The translations under genes were made by a program, and so were the position numbers. A DNA stretch of 64,000 nt from Stratiolaelaps scimitus (taxonomy: Eukaryota > Arthropoda > Arachnida > Mesostigmata > Laelapidae), in assembly GCA_019614645.1 (NCBI GenBank), contig JABWDB010000001.1:17835501-17899500 (forward strand). Reading direction: 5' to 3'. Within the stretch, counting starts at the first letter, position 1; every line of letters starts with the position of its first letter. The notes under the pieces were generated by a model, which was given only the letters and a program-made list of their open reading frames with translations, was not told the DNA's origin and did not search any database. This document shows positions 13,229 to 26,545 of the stretch, one piece after another.

Positions 13229-13291
13229 ATTTTCCGGGTTGACGCTTAGCCAGCATTTAACGTTCACGGTGCTGCTTTTTGCGTTGCTTCA
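13229..13291 (+). repeat. interspersed repeat, family 2, copy 1
   Basis: The segment TTTTCCGGGTTGACGCTTAG and following bases through GTTGCTTCA recurs at 17045 and 52361 with about 80-90% identity by eye. A common core reads CAACATTTAACGTCCACGGT in copy 2. A sequence like a tRNA B box (GGGTCGAATCC, near 13329) lies ~40 bp downstream in this copy only, so a tRNA-derived SINE origin is possible but unproven. Confidence 0.75.
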
Positions 13292-13679
13292 TAAGACGGA
13301 CCCCTTAAGTGCAGATGTGCAACGGTGCGGGTCGAATCCAGGCGATCATCTACATGTCTCCTTCAATTGCACGAATGCACCGCGCCACCTGGCTTGACTG
13401 TCGATATGGTCTGACTAACGTCAAACCAAGCACGCGCTTTGTTTATTGACTTGAGCAAACATTCGAGCCGAGCACGTGCGCTGTGCTGTTTCAAGTACCA
13501 CATCCGAACACAATGTCAAAGAAATATTATTTACAACACCAATTCATAGAAGAAGGTCGTTACTCTAATTAATTCATTTCATTCACTGGTTCACACTTGA
13601 AAGGTTTCTTAATCAGCTAGAATATGTAGACGTTCGAAACACTACCTTCCCGTTGGCGGCAGTCAGTTCGAGAGGTGGT

Positions 13680-13912
13680 GAACGTAATGTGCAATAGCAC
13701 TCCGGGTGCCGCTCAATGTAATCTGTCCACCGATGAATGTAACCGATCGACAATTGAACATACATAGCCAAACATTTAATTTGACGATATACATAGCTAG
13801 GTTGAGGAATATACATCGGTACTGTACTAGGTATTATATATATATATATATATATCATGCTGGAATGATTACACTCCATGTGAAATTGGGCCGGATTGAA
13901 AGTGTAAACATC
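13680..13912 (-). repeat. TA-cored interspersed repeat, copy 1 (reverse)
   Basis: The reverse complement of this segment aligns over its whole length to 14207-14509: a common start TGTTTACACTTTC, then CCCAATTTC, a (TA)n tract, AGTACCGATGT, and finally CGATCGGTTACATTCATCGG. The internal TA run (about 13835-13855) is at the same place as the much longer one in copy 2, so the TA tract belongs to the repeat unit. This copy has about 30 bp near its end (towards 13700) that copy 2 lacks. Confidence 0.85.
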
Positions 13913-14206
13913 GAATATCCGGCCCCACTGCGATAACCTCCAAATATGTGTTTTTTTTTCTTTAGAGATCGCACGTGCCTAAGGCTGTGGCATATCCGAC
14001 AGTGTCTGTAGTAGATGTACGATCATCACATGGGGACCTGATAGTCGGGTCTAGTAACTTGGCTACGCGTACTCAGTCACTCCCACAACAGTACCATCGA
14101 GTAAATGATGGAGAACGAACAAATAAGGAGGGTTGTCTCGGTCATGTGCCCTTATAAATCCTTGTCCCGACTATCAAACTGAACCTACATTTACCGTTTA
14201 TGTATT

Positions 14207-14509
<303 letters not shown>

Positions 14510-15641
14510 AGGGAACATCCATATTTGGTAAATTACCGCGAAGTGCGTGAAAACCTTATGTGTCCAACAAGATCACTTGCATAGTCAATTAGCATACAAC
14601 GCACAATGTCACATGAAAATCCATCAGCACCTGCACTGTCAATGAAGACTGTACCCTGTCATATGGAGACTGTATATTATTATTCGTATAATTTCTATCG
14701 TATGAAACTGGAAAATTATTCACAGGTATGTGGTATATTCTTGCGAGATATTCCCTGTAGTGAAACCTAAATGCGTCTAATATTGAAGATTTTAATAATT
14801 GAAACGAAAAAGGGGTTCTATATTTATAAAGAAAAACGTATAAAAAACACAGCTTCCCCGATGGCTTCTCGTCGGCGCACTAACCATTACTGAAGCGAAT
14901 CGGCTCGAAAACCGACTGAAGCTCGCGTTAAAACTATTTACGCAGGATGACTCAACAACAAATTCGTTCAAGCTATCCTATAGAGCGCGGGGGAGTGGTG
15001 GGCAAAGTTCACCGGGCAGAGTTCATGAGCCGCAGACATTCGCCGACACCGGGCGCTGCGGTATGTTTCTGTCAGGATGGTAATTGTTATTGTTGCTGTC
15101 ATTGTTGTTGTCGACCACTCACAGGTCGTCCAGTATTCTGAGCGACACCAGCCTGCCCATTGCTGATCGTTAAAGTGGATAATGACCGAGAAAGTGCTTT
15201 GTCACCGCTGTGTCCATGTCTATGTGTGTGAGGTGTGTTTGCGTGAGAGTATCATTCGCTTGAATAGATTGGCCGTCTATAGTACTAACTGCCATCCCTG
15301 CTGTTGCTACCACCATACGATAACAACAACATAGAAAAGAGGATGCACGTGTCCAAGAGGACAACCGCTGGACAACTGTCGCTCCCGCCCCTTTCCACTT
15401 ATATCGGCGGAAGGAGAAAGGTGTCGGCTCGGTCTATAAAGCTGCCGCTACGCTGTCGCGGACGCGGCGTGCGGCGTCTCTCAGTCATTTGTTCAGACGT
15501 CTGCTGAATTAGTGCAACGAAACGCTGGACAGAACGACGAGCAAACGGCCGTGCAACGACCACCGTCGGCCGAGCTAGCTCTGGCGTTTGTATTTCTGGC
15601 GCACGCTCGTGATCTGGTTGAGCCGTAAACTGCGAGCCAGT

Positions 15642-18558
15642 ATGTTTGAGCTTGTATTTGATAAGGAACTTCTGGAGACGCGATGCGTCTTGTCGGAGGA
15701 AATCCCCGATCAACTAATACTCGAGTTTCTTGAAGAGCGCTGTGCACGATATGGAAACAAAATCGTCCTCGTGGATGCACTGACCGGCCGCGAAGTCGGC
15801 TATACGGAGATCATCGAAATGGCAAAAGCATTCGCTGGCAAGCTGCAGGCGGCCGGTCTTCGCGCGGGCGACATGATCGCGTTCCGGCCGATCAATTCGA
15901 TTCGCTCCATGGCAGCTTTACTGGCGCTCTTATTCATGCAGTGCTCGATCATTTCTATCAAGCCCATGGCGAAACTCGAAGAAATCAAGCAACTGCTCCA
16001 CGACAAGCCTGCAACAGCAGCGGTGGCAGTAGGACCTTTAGCGGATGAATTAATCGAAACCGCCAAAACGCACGATACCATGGATCTTGTTGTTGATTTA
16101 ATGGATGACGATTTCTGGAGTGGCAAACCTGAGGATTTTATCCCACCGCCTCGCGGCGATCCAAAGTCCATAAAATCGCTGCTGGTATTTACGTCTGGAT
16201 CAACGGGGCCGTCAAAGATGGTCGAGTTTTCACACTACAATCTCGTAGCTGCCATGTGGACCTCGGCGATTCCGTCGTTCAAGCTGGATCTTTCAGGGGT
16301 GACAACGCCCCCGCTGTCGCATCTGTCCGGCGCATGCGTATTCTTGTGGTATCTCCATTCGGGTAGCAAGTACGTTGTCGTGCCGGAGCAGATCGTCTTC
16401 AATAACCTGGAAGGCTTTATTGATATCTTGTGTAAATACAAGGTTCGCAACGTCCTCCTGTTTCCGGTGCTCTGCCACGCTGTCGCAAATAACATGGAGA
16501 AATTTAGCGAGAAGTTGACCGCACTGCAGCAAATCGGCACCGCCGGTTCGGTTGTGGCGACGAAGGCTCTCCGCAAACTGTTCGATGGCCTGCCGAACTT
16601 GCGCCAGATATACAATGCGTTCGCAATGTCTGAGAGCTGTGTAGTGGGAGCGTCAATGGTTGGTCGCGATGACCCCTTAGAGGATGTCGAGTACTTGGCG
16701 GTTGGGCCGAATTGCGAGGCTCGCATTGAGGATCCCGAAACGAGAAAGGTACGCCCGATAGTACGCACAGATAGATAATTGAATTGTCATCGTACAGGTT
16801 CAGAGTAACACAAGGTGATGGAAATGCAAGACATCCCATCTCACTCACGGGGGTAGGACGATCTGGGCAGGACTGGCCCAACACATCCTGCGATTCAAAG
16901 CAACTGGGACTCATAAATCTCATAACTCGTTAATTCGATTGTATAAGCCTACAGGTTCGGAGTGGATCGTAAACGGAAAACATAGACGTGCCGAGGCTAA
17001 TGATGTATAGTACTACTGCTACAACTACACTGAGGAATACTAAGGTTTTCGGGCTGACTCTCAGCCAACATTTAACGTCCACGGTACTGCTTTATTACTA
17101 CACCACAACCATTCCATAACTGTGCCTGGTGTATGACATATTAATTGAGTCAAATATTATCGATGCAAAGCTAATGTTTGCGATTCTTCGTGTGACAGAA
17201 ATCTAGAGACACAGACAGTCATCAAAATATTCATGACTCGGTGGCCGCGATTCGAAACTACTTGAGTACTTGATATCGTTGTTTCTGATATTCTAGGCAT
17301 ATACACGATGTTGTGCAACATTGTCACTAGTGTTGATATCTATGAGCATATTTCATCACTACATTGGTTCTAACCAATCGTACAGAATAGTATTTGACAA
17401 AATGCTCTAATTGCGATGGCCACATTTGATAGTCCACTTCTTTATTGGAACCAGACCCATCAACAGTTGATGCGACGTGCCCTTGTCACGTCCGTATGGA
17501 GAATCCATACGTGAACAACAGTTAACATGACTATCTGTCTGTCGATTGAGTTCACGATTTCCGCGAGTTCGGAAAGGCTTTTTGCCTGTTGTCAACATGC
17601 ACCTAGTGTCTAGCGGTGAAAACCTCAAATAGATCTTCAACAAACGGGTGAAATTTGCTTGCAAATTGCTTGACTGTTTGTTGTCTATTACAGAAAACAA
17701 GCTGATGTCCTTTACAGCAACGAAGTGCAATACCTAGTTGGATCAGAATCATATTTTCAATTGGTATGCACAGCTATTTCACATCTGACCTAGAGAGGAT
17801 GGATGAAAATCCCTGCATCAGTTTTATTTCTTGCCTACTAGAGCCGAAACGTCATATCATCAGTAGAGCTGAAATGGGTACAAAGTCCATAATCTGAGCG
17901 CACGAGCGTGATTTTGCATGACCTATCCTAACCTGCTATCCTAACAGTCACATATCGATATCGTCCTGATATCCCATTTCGATTGCAGGTTCTACCACCA
18001 GGCGACTCTGGCGAATTCGTCGTGAAGAGTCCCGCTCTTGCGCTCGGCTATTTTAACAACGAAGATGCAACGCGGGCAACGTTCGTCGACGGTTGGTTGC
18101 GTACGGGCGACATTGGCGTCATGGATCACCGGGGACGCATTCGAATCGTGGATAGACTCAAGGAAATGATCAAGTGCTGTGATTGCAATGTGGCGCCTTC
18201 GCAAATCGAGGACTCTCTCCGACACTGTCTACAGGAGTGTGCCGACCCAACCTTCAGGGAAGTGGCCGAGCTCACGGTCGTAGGCATACCCGATGAACGT
18301 TTCACGGAAGCACCGACCGCATACGTTGTCCCTCCACCATCAATTCAAGGCGACAGGACCCGACTTGAAGAACTCGCCCGCGCCTTGATGAGCTATCTCG
18401 AACTGAACGTCGGAAGATACAAATGGCTCCATGGTGGAGTTGTGTTCGTTAAGACCATCCCCAAGACGGACACAAACAAGTTTTCAAGGAGTGAACTTAA
18501 GAAGAGGCACCTCGCTGGTACCCTCGATCTAATTGCGGTTTTTTCTAAGGACATATAA
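15642..18558 (+). CDS. acyl-CoA synthetase / 4-coumarate-CoA ligase-like enzyme
   Basis: Two exons, 15642-16748 and 17989-18558, both joining at phase 0 with GT-AG borders, encode 558 aa, the usual length for ANL-superfamily AMP-forming ligases. Seen in order: the P-loop TSGSTGPSK (residues 184-192), the YNAFAMSE adenine-site motif (324-331), GWLRTGD (404-410), VDRLKEMIK (423-431) and the C-terminal NK-containing A10 motif IPKTDTNKFSR, with catalytic Lys at about 533. The family activates carboxylic acids with ATP to an acyl-adenylate and transfers the acyl group to CoA. The acid substrate cannot be read from sequence. Oddities: KCCDCNVAP replaces the common KYKGxQVAP, and A10 has Asn before the Lys where Gly is usual. 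The C-terminus (SKDI) is not a peroxisomal SKL signal, and no signal peptide is evident, so a cytosolic or non-classical location is inferred. ATG 15642 is the first Met in a frame matching the family N-terminus. Confidence 0.9.
17045..17100 (+). repeat. interspersed repeat, family 2, copy 2 (intronic)
   Basis: TTTTCGGGCTGACTCTCAGC and the following core match the segments at 13229 and 52361. It lies in the single intron of the acyl-CoA synthetase-like gene. Confidence 0.75.
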
Positions 18559-18586
18559 CAGGTTGACACCGTTTTCGAATATACCA

Positions 18587-18592
18587 AATAAA
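18587..18592 (+). terminator. polyadenylation signal AATAAA
   Basis: Canonical AATAAA 28 nt after the stop codon of the acyl-CoA synthetase-like gene. This would give an unusually short 3' UTR. The position and context make it the likely signal for that gene. Confidence 0.6.
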
Positions 18593-19636
18593 ATATATAT
18601 ATTTAGTTAATGCCGCTGTAAAAGCAATTCGCGTTGCAACTTCGTTCACCGAAAATATAGTCGTTAGCTTGAATATAAACCGTCTGCCAGATGTGTATTC
18701 TATATTGTCGTTGGGTTTATTAGGTCGTATGTCCTGGCACTTGCCAATATTGGAGTATTGGCCCATGAGTTCGTGACAATTCGCTATCGAGTCGCACGTG
18801 GGCTTCTATAACTAAACCCTGCAAAATCGATATTCTAGCATTAAATTCTGCCACCTGCTAACGCTTCAGAAGGTTGGTTAATGTTGCTTATTTGGTATTG
18901 TCCCGGCATATGTTTATCAAAATGTTGGTTTTTTTCCAAATTTCATTTCCGGAGAGTCGCCAACATACGGCTGCTTTTGTTTTGAGTGAGCTACCGAATG
19001 TGCGGTATCGCCCAAAATTGATCTCATTTTGTTTATTAGATCTTATTTTCTTGTGTATGCATTTTCCTTAGATGTGAAACTTATCGATGCTTCTTGGCAC
19101 CCAACTAGAACGTATTTGGCTGTATCTAGAGGTTGGCTATAGGATGTAGATCCAATTGAATAAGGTCGTTTGATGGCGCCCGACACAGCTACTGCCCTGA
19201 CCTTAAAGTAGCAGTCAATTTCGATTCGTCACTCCAAATTGTTGAAGCGTCCTTGCAACAACACGTCGGCACATACGTACATAAATATTATTTTATAACC
19301 CTCATGTGTTTTTTTTGGAGTTTTTTTTTATAAAGGGTGGGTGTTGACAAGCTAATGCATTGTCAACACCGTGACCGCCGGCTGTTTCCCTTCTCTCTCA
19401 CTTTCTCTCAAGGCCAGACTTCCTCTCAAGATCTCTGTCCATTTCCCTTCTGTGAACAACTACTGTGGTCAATAGGGGTCTGTAGAAAGCCCCGTGTATG
19501 TAAACATGCAGTATTTATAACGCATACAGAGGGGGTGTACGGTACCTTACTTTCTGCACAGTGATAGCTGTGCCGCAGGCCACATTAGTTGCTACTACTA
19601 GTTAAAAAATCTTGTTGCAGAAATGCTGCCCGTAAA

Positions 19637-19674
<38 letters not shown>

Positions 19675-22494
19675 CTTTCTTTTATTCACACGAGTTGTGT
19701 AATATTATAATATACCTTTTTTACAAACCATAGATACAATTATGGCCCCACTCAGATTTGAACCTCAGACGCCACAAAACACCCTTCTTGATAGTGCCTA
19801 CCTTTCCCACCACGCCGTGCCCGCATGTGTGTTGGAGTATAGGATAGTGTCTATGTGGGAATGACATCGACGAGAAGCACGATGTGATATTGAATCAGTA
19901 ATCGCTAGCATTGCTGGCGAACAGTCCGGATAATCTTAAATCAAAGCATACAAATAGAACATCTTTGTCGAACCAATTAATTCTGACTCTTGACAATTTA
20001 CATTCCATTGTGTCTACATACCCATGGAACAGTGTGTCCTGTGTGGGCAATAGTTTCTGTGGTCATCTCTCCTCATGGTCATATCAGCGACGACGATTCG
20101 TGAAGTTAATTCTTCTAATCGTTCTCGGGGATCATGTGTATGTGTCGCTTTTGATGAGGCGTACCCTCGCTCGGACGGTGCCAACAGGTGAGGAGCAACA
20201 AGTTTCTGTCCATTGGAATTCCGCAAGACATGTACGGCGAACCACGAACCAAGCTACAACATGCAATTTAGCATTTTCAGATGTCCAATGCGTCATACGC
20301 GAAACAACTCATTTCATACGAATCAACTAATGTTGCTGTTGTTTAGCAGCTTAAACTCAAAAGCAGAATGTAAATTTGCTATTCCAATTCACGTTCGAAA
20401 ATCATGTATACAATTATATATTTATATGCATACATGTATACACATGATATATACATATACACGTCTATCATATTTAATTACAGCATGAAATATTCTTGAT
20501 TTGTCGGCTTATATTTCGAGTAATTAAAACAATTGAACATTATACAGCTCTAGTACTGTCTATCACTTTTCCAATGTAGTCTTTTTTACAATTAGCTAAT
20601 TTTAAGATACTGTACCAATCGTTCCCGTAGAGCTTTAATAAGGACACACTTGAATTCGAAGTCGGTCGCATTGTACACGCCTGATAACCATGAGCATGTT
20701 AAGTGAAGATACGTATTTCTGAATCTGATCGTCTTGCAAAATGCTCTCTCATTTAGAAAATACATACCATGGTTCGTCGTAGACGAGGACTGTTGTCGAG
20801 GCAAACACTCCCGAATAAATTTCATCAGCATAACAAATCAAGGGCGCGCGAGAGAGAGGCACAAAGAGAGAGAGATATTGGGGGGATGAGATCTCATCCC
20901 ATTGGTGACAGGTTGCAGGTAGCTTGACTTTCCGCGAAGACAAAAGTGCCGTCGGAGGAGGTCGCGACGACCTCCCGTTGCGTCCTAGGCACTCGGCAGG
21001 TCTTGGGGTAGCCCTAAGATGTTCGTGTTAGATACTTGTCTACAGGACTTTCGCTCGTCGCCAACCGCGGAATCCACCTCCGCACCGCAGCGTCGATCTG
21101 AGAACTCAGCTAGATAAGTCTGCCGTTCGATATGCTAGTGGCCTGGTGCGTACGGACTGACGATGTCGTTGCGCTTGTCTCTCTCTTGTAAACACTCAAG
21201 CCTAGCGGGTTTTTCGCTAAGGGCTAGCTGACTTCAGATTGAATTGGTCCAAGGCACTCGCGCAAGCTGCATCGAGGCTGAAGAAGCAATCGCCGTAGCT
21301 TGTTGGCCCGGCGGATCGTGCCCCGAACCCAGAATGCCTTCGGGCGACACCGTATCGCCCCCATGATCGAACTGGCCAATAGCCAATCAACGGCGTGCGT
21401 CTGTCATTTCAGGCATTTGGGTTTTCGTTCAATTGCAACTACCTTCCTCCTCCTTTTGAGTCCGTCACCCAATGTCGATGTCATTCCGCCTGCGAATACC
21501 ACTCTGGCCGTTAGTCTTCGCTAGAAGCTTGATGCAACCGGACGAGAGAGTTGTTCCTTAACTCAAAATCCTTCGACAAAGCCAGAAGCATAGGAAAGCA
21601 GTGAACCTGTGTTGTGACTGTTGAGAAAACTAATACGGTCGATTGTGGATAGCGTAGTTACGCTAGGCTAGTGTATTAGCAAATAATGATCTGCCAGGAT
21701 GAAACTAGTGAGGCGGAATTGCCTATAATTCGCTAGAACGGATCACTTGCATACTTGGCATCACTGACATCACCATTGACAACGAAGTATCTCACCTGGT
21801 CGCCGGCTTATACGAAGAAAAAAGCAAGATTCCTTTGTATCTGTACAGAGAGAGAGAGAGAAAGAGACCTTTCCTTAAGATTAAGCGCGCAAGTGCACGT
21901 TTGTCAACCACATCTGTGTGTCGATCTCATCTCTCTATCTCCCTCTCTACATTTTGGCGCGCTTGCTTCTCTTAGCTTAACAGTGTTATATCAGCATCAA
22001 TGCCCATGTTTCTAATGTGTTCTCCAGCCTTACGGTGCTCTCGCGACGAAACACCACTCGACCTTTAGTTGCTTCGAAGGAATGATCAAAAGCTAGATAG
22101 ATCGAAATCGATGAAGAGGGGATGGGATGCTTGTGTTGTTCTCCCTCTGCCCAATCGAACTTTTAGAAGGTACATTGTGAGAGTAAAACAAGAGAGCGAG
22201 TCTCGATGGCGGCTGAGATGCCGATTGGATCTGATTGGCCCTCAAAAGTCTCAATGCCTCAAAATTGAGCAGATGGGCAAAGCCTCACTGACTGAAGTCT
22301 TGTTGTGAGTCTTTACCGTGAGGAGTGTTTGCAACAGTGTGGTCAGCTGGTTCATTTCTTGTCCAGCTGGTGGATCGCTGCAGAAGTGAAGTAGACGAAA
22401 TTTGTTGGACGGTTGACCAGACGTAGGAGAGTTTTGGAAGAAGAACAATAGTGACCGTTTTGGTCAGCAGTATCTGACCTATTAAGGAGGAAAA
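18593..22494. other. intergenic
   Basis: No supported gene. Holds an (AT)n run at 19642-19672, a tRNA-like repeat at about 19740-19830, short (GA)n/(CT)n runs near 20850-20880 and 21847-21866, and a GC-richer stretch at about 20950-21550 without a convincing frame. Confidence 0.55.
19740..19830 (-). repeat. possible tRNA-related SINE fragment
   Basis: The minus strand carries GAGGTTCAAATCTGAG, close to the pol III B box GGTTCRANYCC, preceded by a G-rich segment (GGTGGGAAAGGTAGGC) that could be a degenerate A box. The flanks do not pair as an acceptor stem, so it is not a functional tRNA gene. Confidence 0.3.
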
Positions 22495-24322
22495 ATGACG
22501 GAGTTCCAGGTGATAATCGACTGGGGGCCCACGCTAGCCTCGGCTCTTGTCCTCATGTTTATTGTCAACGTCGTAACAGTTGTTTATATATTTGTTCGAA
22601 AGGTTTGTACCAACCAGCTAGAATAGAGAGAATTACTTGCGTATTATATAATATAATAACTTCAATTAACTTATGTAGATTCAAACTCGATACACCACCG
22701 TCATAAGCTCTCGGATATATGTATATATATATATATATAGGCATTTGCTCATTAGATGTTTTGAACGGCTGGTACGTCTAGATGTAATTAACAAGTAGCG
22801 GTGCTTTCATTATTGTTGCTCTAGTGGCCTCTTAAGTGGTTTTGAGCCCAGTCCAGCATCAGTTAAAGCTCGTTCAGTTTAAGCAGTTCATTGTGGCACT
22901 TTGATACTAGGACTAGCCCCTCGTGCATAGCCGCGAGCAACTCCGAATGCCTTTAGGAAAACAAGCAACTAAGAAAAATGGGCACCAACATCATTTATAT
23001 GCGTACACGTAACTAGCTCACCTGTGTACATAATATGGTTATAATACACTCCCCGCATAGATGGGATTCTATATACTGGTTTATATTGGCACGTTATCAA
23101 TTCTCTCTGTCTACAACAAACTGGTTTACGTTTGCTTTTAACCAGAGCATCTTAGCATAGAAGTTGTCTATCTAGATGTAATGCAGTAGGGCAACGGCAT
23201 CGCACACGAATTCCAGTGTAGTCTAGATCTTGTAGGAAATGGTAATTAATTACGCCGAGGTATTTACATTTCTTATTGTGTACTATCACGCCGTTTTTGT
23301 AATCTCAAATTTGGAAGTAACGACGATAATGTTACGCGAAACCCTGTGTAGTTAAGCTCTCTCCATTCAATCACGGGGTTCTCTGATCTCGCTCGAAAAT
23401 CCCCGATTCGGACCTGAAGTTTGGCGCCATTTTCTTGTAGTATCCTTGTGTCACTTGTCATCGTCTTTAGGTGAGCTATATATATATATATAAACTTATT
23501 AAATAATGTTTGCTAGCTTAGTACATAATCACGTCGATGTCGTAATGATGTTTTTTCTCCAGGACACAAAACTTCTAGCTGTAATCTCAGCAGTGCTATA
23601 CTTCTATGCCACCTGCAACCTAGTGGTGTTCTTCGTGGTCTGGCAGGTGCTCAATCTCTACGATTACACTGGACATCTTCTCAATCAGGTACGGGGAAAC
23701 ATGTGAGAGCGTCGGCGACATCGTTTCATCTTGGGACTGGGAGAATTACGCATAGATGCCCAGAATACAAATTATCCAATCAATTTTAATACATGTGGAG
23801 GTCGGTCCCCGAGCTCGTTTGAATTACGATAGCGCTCATCGATTGAGTTGGTAAAACAATGGGATTTGCCTACCGAAGTGGCACGAAAGAGAAAATTCCT
23901 CGTAATGAATGTGCTGCTTATTATAGTTACTTCTACATCTACCTCTATAGCTGTATATATATATATATACTGAACTTCAATGGCTTGTACATGTCAATCT
24001 GAGAACTAATGTTGTCTTTGCCTATCCTTGCCTCTAGGTGTCGTATCGTTCGATCAACGAGCAGCTGTTCAGAGCGCTGCGGATCTCTAGCTATGAATGC
24101 CAGGTGAAGTTCGTCTGCGAAATGTCCCGTCTGATTACATCGAATAGCGACGCGCTGGTGTCATTTCTTCGTTTTGTTCATACGACCTTCGGAGGCTTCG
24201 ACGGCGATTACATCAGTGGCGCACTTGAGGGTTTAACAGGATCCGACTGCTCAAGTGTTTATACGAGGTGTACCTACTCGCCTCTAAACAAGACGTTTCC
24301 TTTTTTGCTCGACAAATCCTAG
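22495..24322 (+). CDS. two-pass membrane protein, DM4/DM12-like
   Basis: Three exons (22495-22602, 23563-23688, 24038-24322), all phase 0, with GT-AG borders, give 172 aa. Residues ~14-34 and ~41-68 are hydrophobic (LMFIVNVVTVVYIFV; then LYFYATCNLVVFFVVWQVL), i.e. two likely transmembrane helices, the first possibly a signal anchor. The C-terminal domain has cysteines at about 99, 105, 149 and 156 in the motifs YECQVKFVCE and SDCSSVYTRC. The C-x5-C...C-x6-C arrangement ending in a C-T/P-x-S-like segment fits the arthropod DM4/DM12 family, for which no biochemical function is established. The family assignment rests on this pattern, not on a search. ATG 22495 gives a compact first exon conserved in the duplicate at 26546. 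No AATAAA was seen close to the stop. Confidence 0.7.
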
Positions 24323-26545
24323 GGCGTAAAGCTTCACTGGACCGTCGACAGCAATGGAGACATTTTCGGCGGTTTATGTCACACCAATTACGTCATATGC
24401 TAATTATATCTCAGTAGAGTTAGAATTTGTTAGATCATGACTGAACAAGCTATACGCTAAGGGTTTTTGTATAGTGTATGGCGATATTGTTGTGACTTTT
24501 GCCGAGTGGCAAGCTGCAGAATCATTCGTAAAATTATACAAACGTATTGGAGAAAACTAATCAAGTTTGACAATTTCAAGCGTAACACTCATGCATCTGT
24601 TTTCGTTCATTTGTTTCCTGCCAACATACAATTTTGGATTATGCCATGAAGGCGCATAGCAAATCAGGATGAGAAAAATCACAAACAATTATCCCATCGG
24701 GCATCAAGCTTACCGCAGATCTTGAGGCGCTGTTGAGATTTTCAAGCACAGTATACTGACCGTCCCCCACAGCGTCATCATCGGTCTTTGTCCTCTTTCT
24801 CTTTTGTTTTAAAATACAGATTGCTATCGAAATATCAAAAAAAAACCTGAAACTGACCAGCTCTGGTTAGTCGTCCGTACATATGTGTAGCTTGCTGAAC
24901 GCTCTCAATCAATGAAATACGCCAGACGCACTAAAGACGAATTTCGTTAGTTAGTCCTCCGAAATTGCCTTTTTTTCGCCACTGAAACACATAGTCACCG
25001 CAACAGCTGTGCCGAAGGTCGATCTTGACAGCTGCTGCTCCTCCTCTGTCTCGCTACGCAGTAATTGTACTTTTAGTCAAGAAAATGTGGTCATCATGCA
25101 CGAAGTGAAGCGAAATTGGATCAAATAGTGTAGACCAAGAGCATACCTCTTCATATAAGTGTTTTAATAGACCATCACTTGTATATAATAATCGTGTAGG
25201 GTAGGTAACCTGAGCACACTTCTAATTGTCATAATTTGTTCTCTATTGAATTTTGATTGATTTTTATCCCGTCAATTAGTAATTGATAATTTACGTTTTT
25301 CTTCCTTGTATATCATGCATCATCATTAATGTATCATTTCATACATATCATTAATGTAGGACATTTTACAAATTGCAAACCCTATCTTCTTCTGGGTGAC
25401 TTCCATGTCAATGCGGACCATGTATCCTTGTAATTTACTGAAGCCTCTATAAGATATTCGCACTCATTTAACGCCTAACAACATATGGAGAATGAAATGG
25501 GGACAGGCAATATCTGAATGTTCCCGTAAGTATCCAACGAAGACCGCATTCTGCTGGCATAATATATCGTGATTAACGCTTCCATAAGAACGTGCTACCT
25601 GAATAGGCAGTGCAAGACACGGGAAGCTGATACGCGTAGCCTAGCCGGTATCTGTGTAGGGTTAACACAGACCACACGATCGAACTGATATCTAGAACGA
25701 TGCCACACGATGAATAAAACACCTTCCAATGGATCTCATAATGGAAAATACGTTGTTTCGTCTCTATTAGGTAAGCATTGATATTTTTGAGTAGTAAGTG
25801 AGCAAGTGAACAATCGAAGACCAATAATACGTGTGAAAATTCGTAGCAAGGGATCGTTAAAAAAAACACTACACAAAAGCAATCTGTTGCGTCTATCTAC
25901 AACGATTACAATATACGCGTAGAACTTGTGGCCAGCTTCGCGCCGGAGTGAACTAGAGAGAGAGATTATGAGATGTCATAACGCGACAATCAGTATTGTA
26001 ATTTCTCTTTAATAATAAAGCTTTCCCTTTACCTTACCTCTCTTTACGGAATGCTAAACATATTTATATATTCATTTAGAGTATATAATAAGATAAGCTT
26101 AATTTCAATGAGGGATAGAGGGCCCATGTTGATGCCATTATCATTCTCGATATATTCTCAACGTTAATTGAAATATGATAGTTGAAACAAATTTTGGAAG
26201 AAATCATTATTATTATTATTATGACGAAGCAAACTGTGGCTTTCCTGACATCTACGTGAGCATTTTAGTCGACATCATTGTTTAAATGGGTCGTTACGCA
26301 AATATATAGGTTCTTCCGATCCACTGGCATCGACTTTGTCAGGGCGCTACCAGGGTATAGGGACTTGTGTGTATAGCGTAGCTAACGGCGGCTAACGAAT
26401 TATTAATTGCTTGACAATGTACGTATTAATGTAATATTAAATACCAGATGATATTATTGATTTGTTGAATCATAAAAGTGGGCAACAATAATAGTAATAC
26501 TACTAATATAATAGTACTTCTTCGTACGGTCTGCTTAAGAACAAA
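24323..26545. other. intergenic between active gene and its decayed copy
   Basis: No supported gene. AT-rich, with a SINE 3' end near 26008-26045 and a short (ATT)n run at about 26205-26222. Confidence 0.6.
26008..26045 (+). repeat. SINE 3' end, diverged (copy 3)
   Basis: TTTAATAATAAAGC followed by CCCTTTACCTTACCTC resembles the 3' tails of the SINE copies at 35443 and 52776. The preceding bases (GTATTGTAATTTC) also resemble the minus-strand copy. The tRNA-like head is not recognisable, so this is probably 5'-truncated or very diverged. Confidence 0.5.

Noticed and set aside
15435..15440. TATAAA as the promoter of the acyl-CoA synthetase-like gene
   Set aside because: The nearest initiator-like TCAGT (15481) is about 46 bp away, further than the usual ~30 bp, so the pairing is not convincing.
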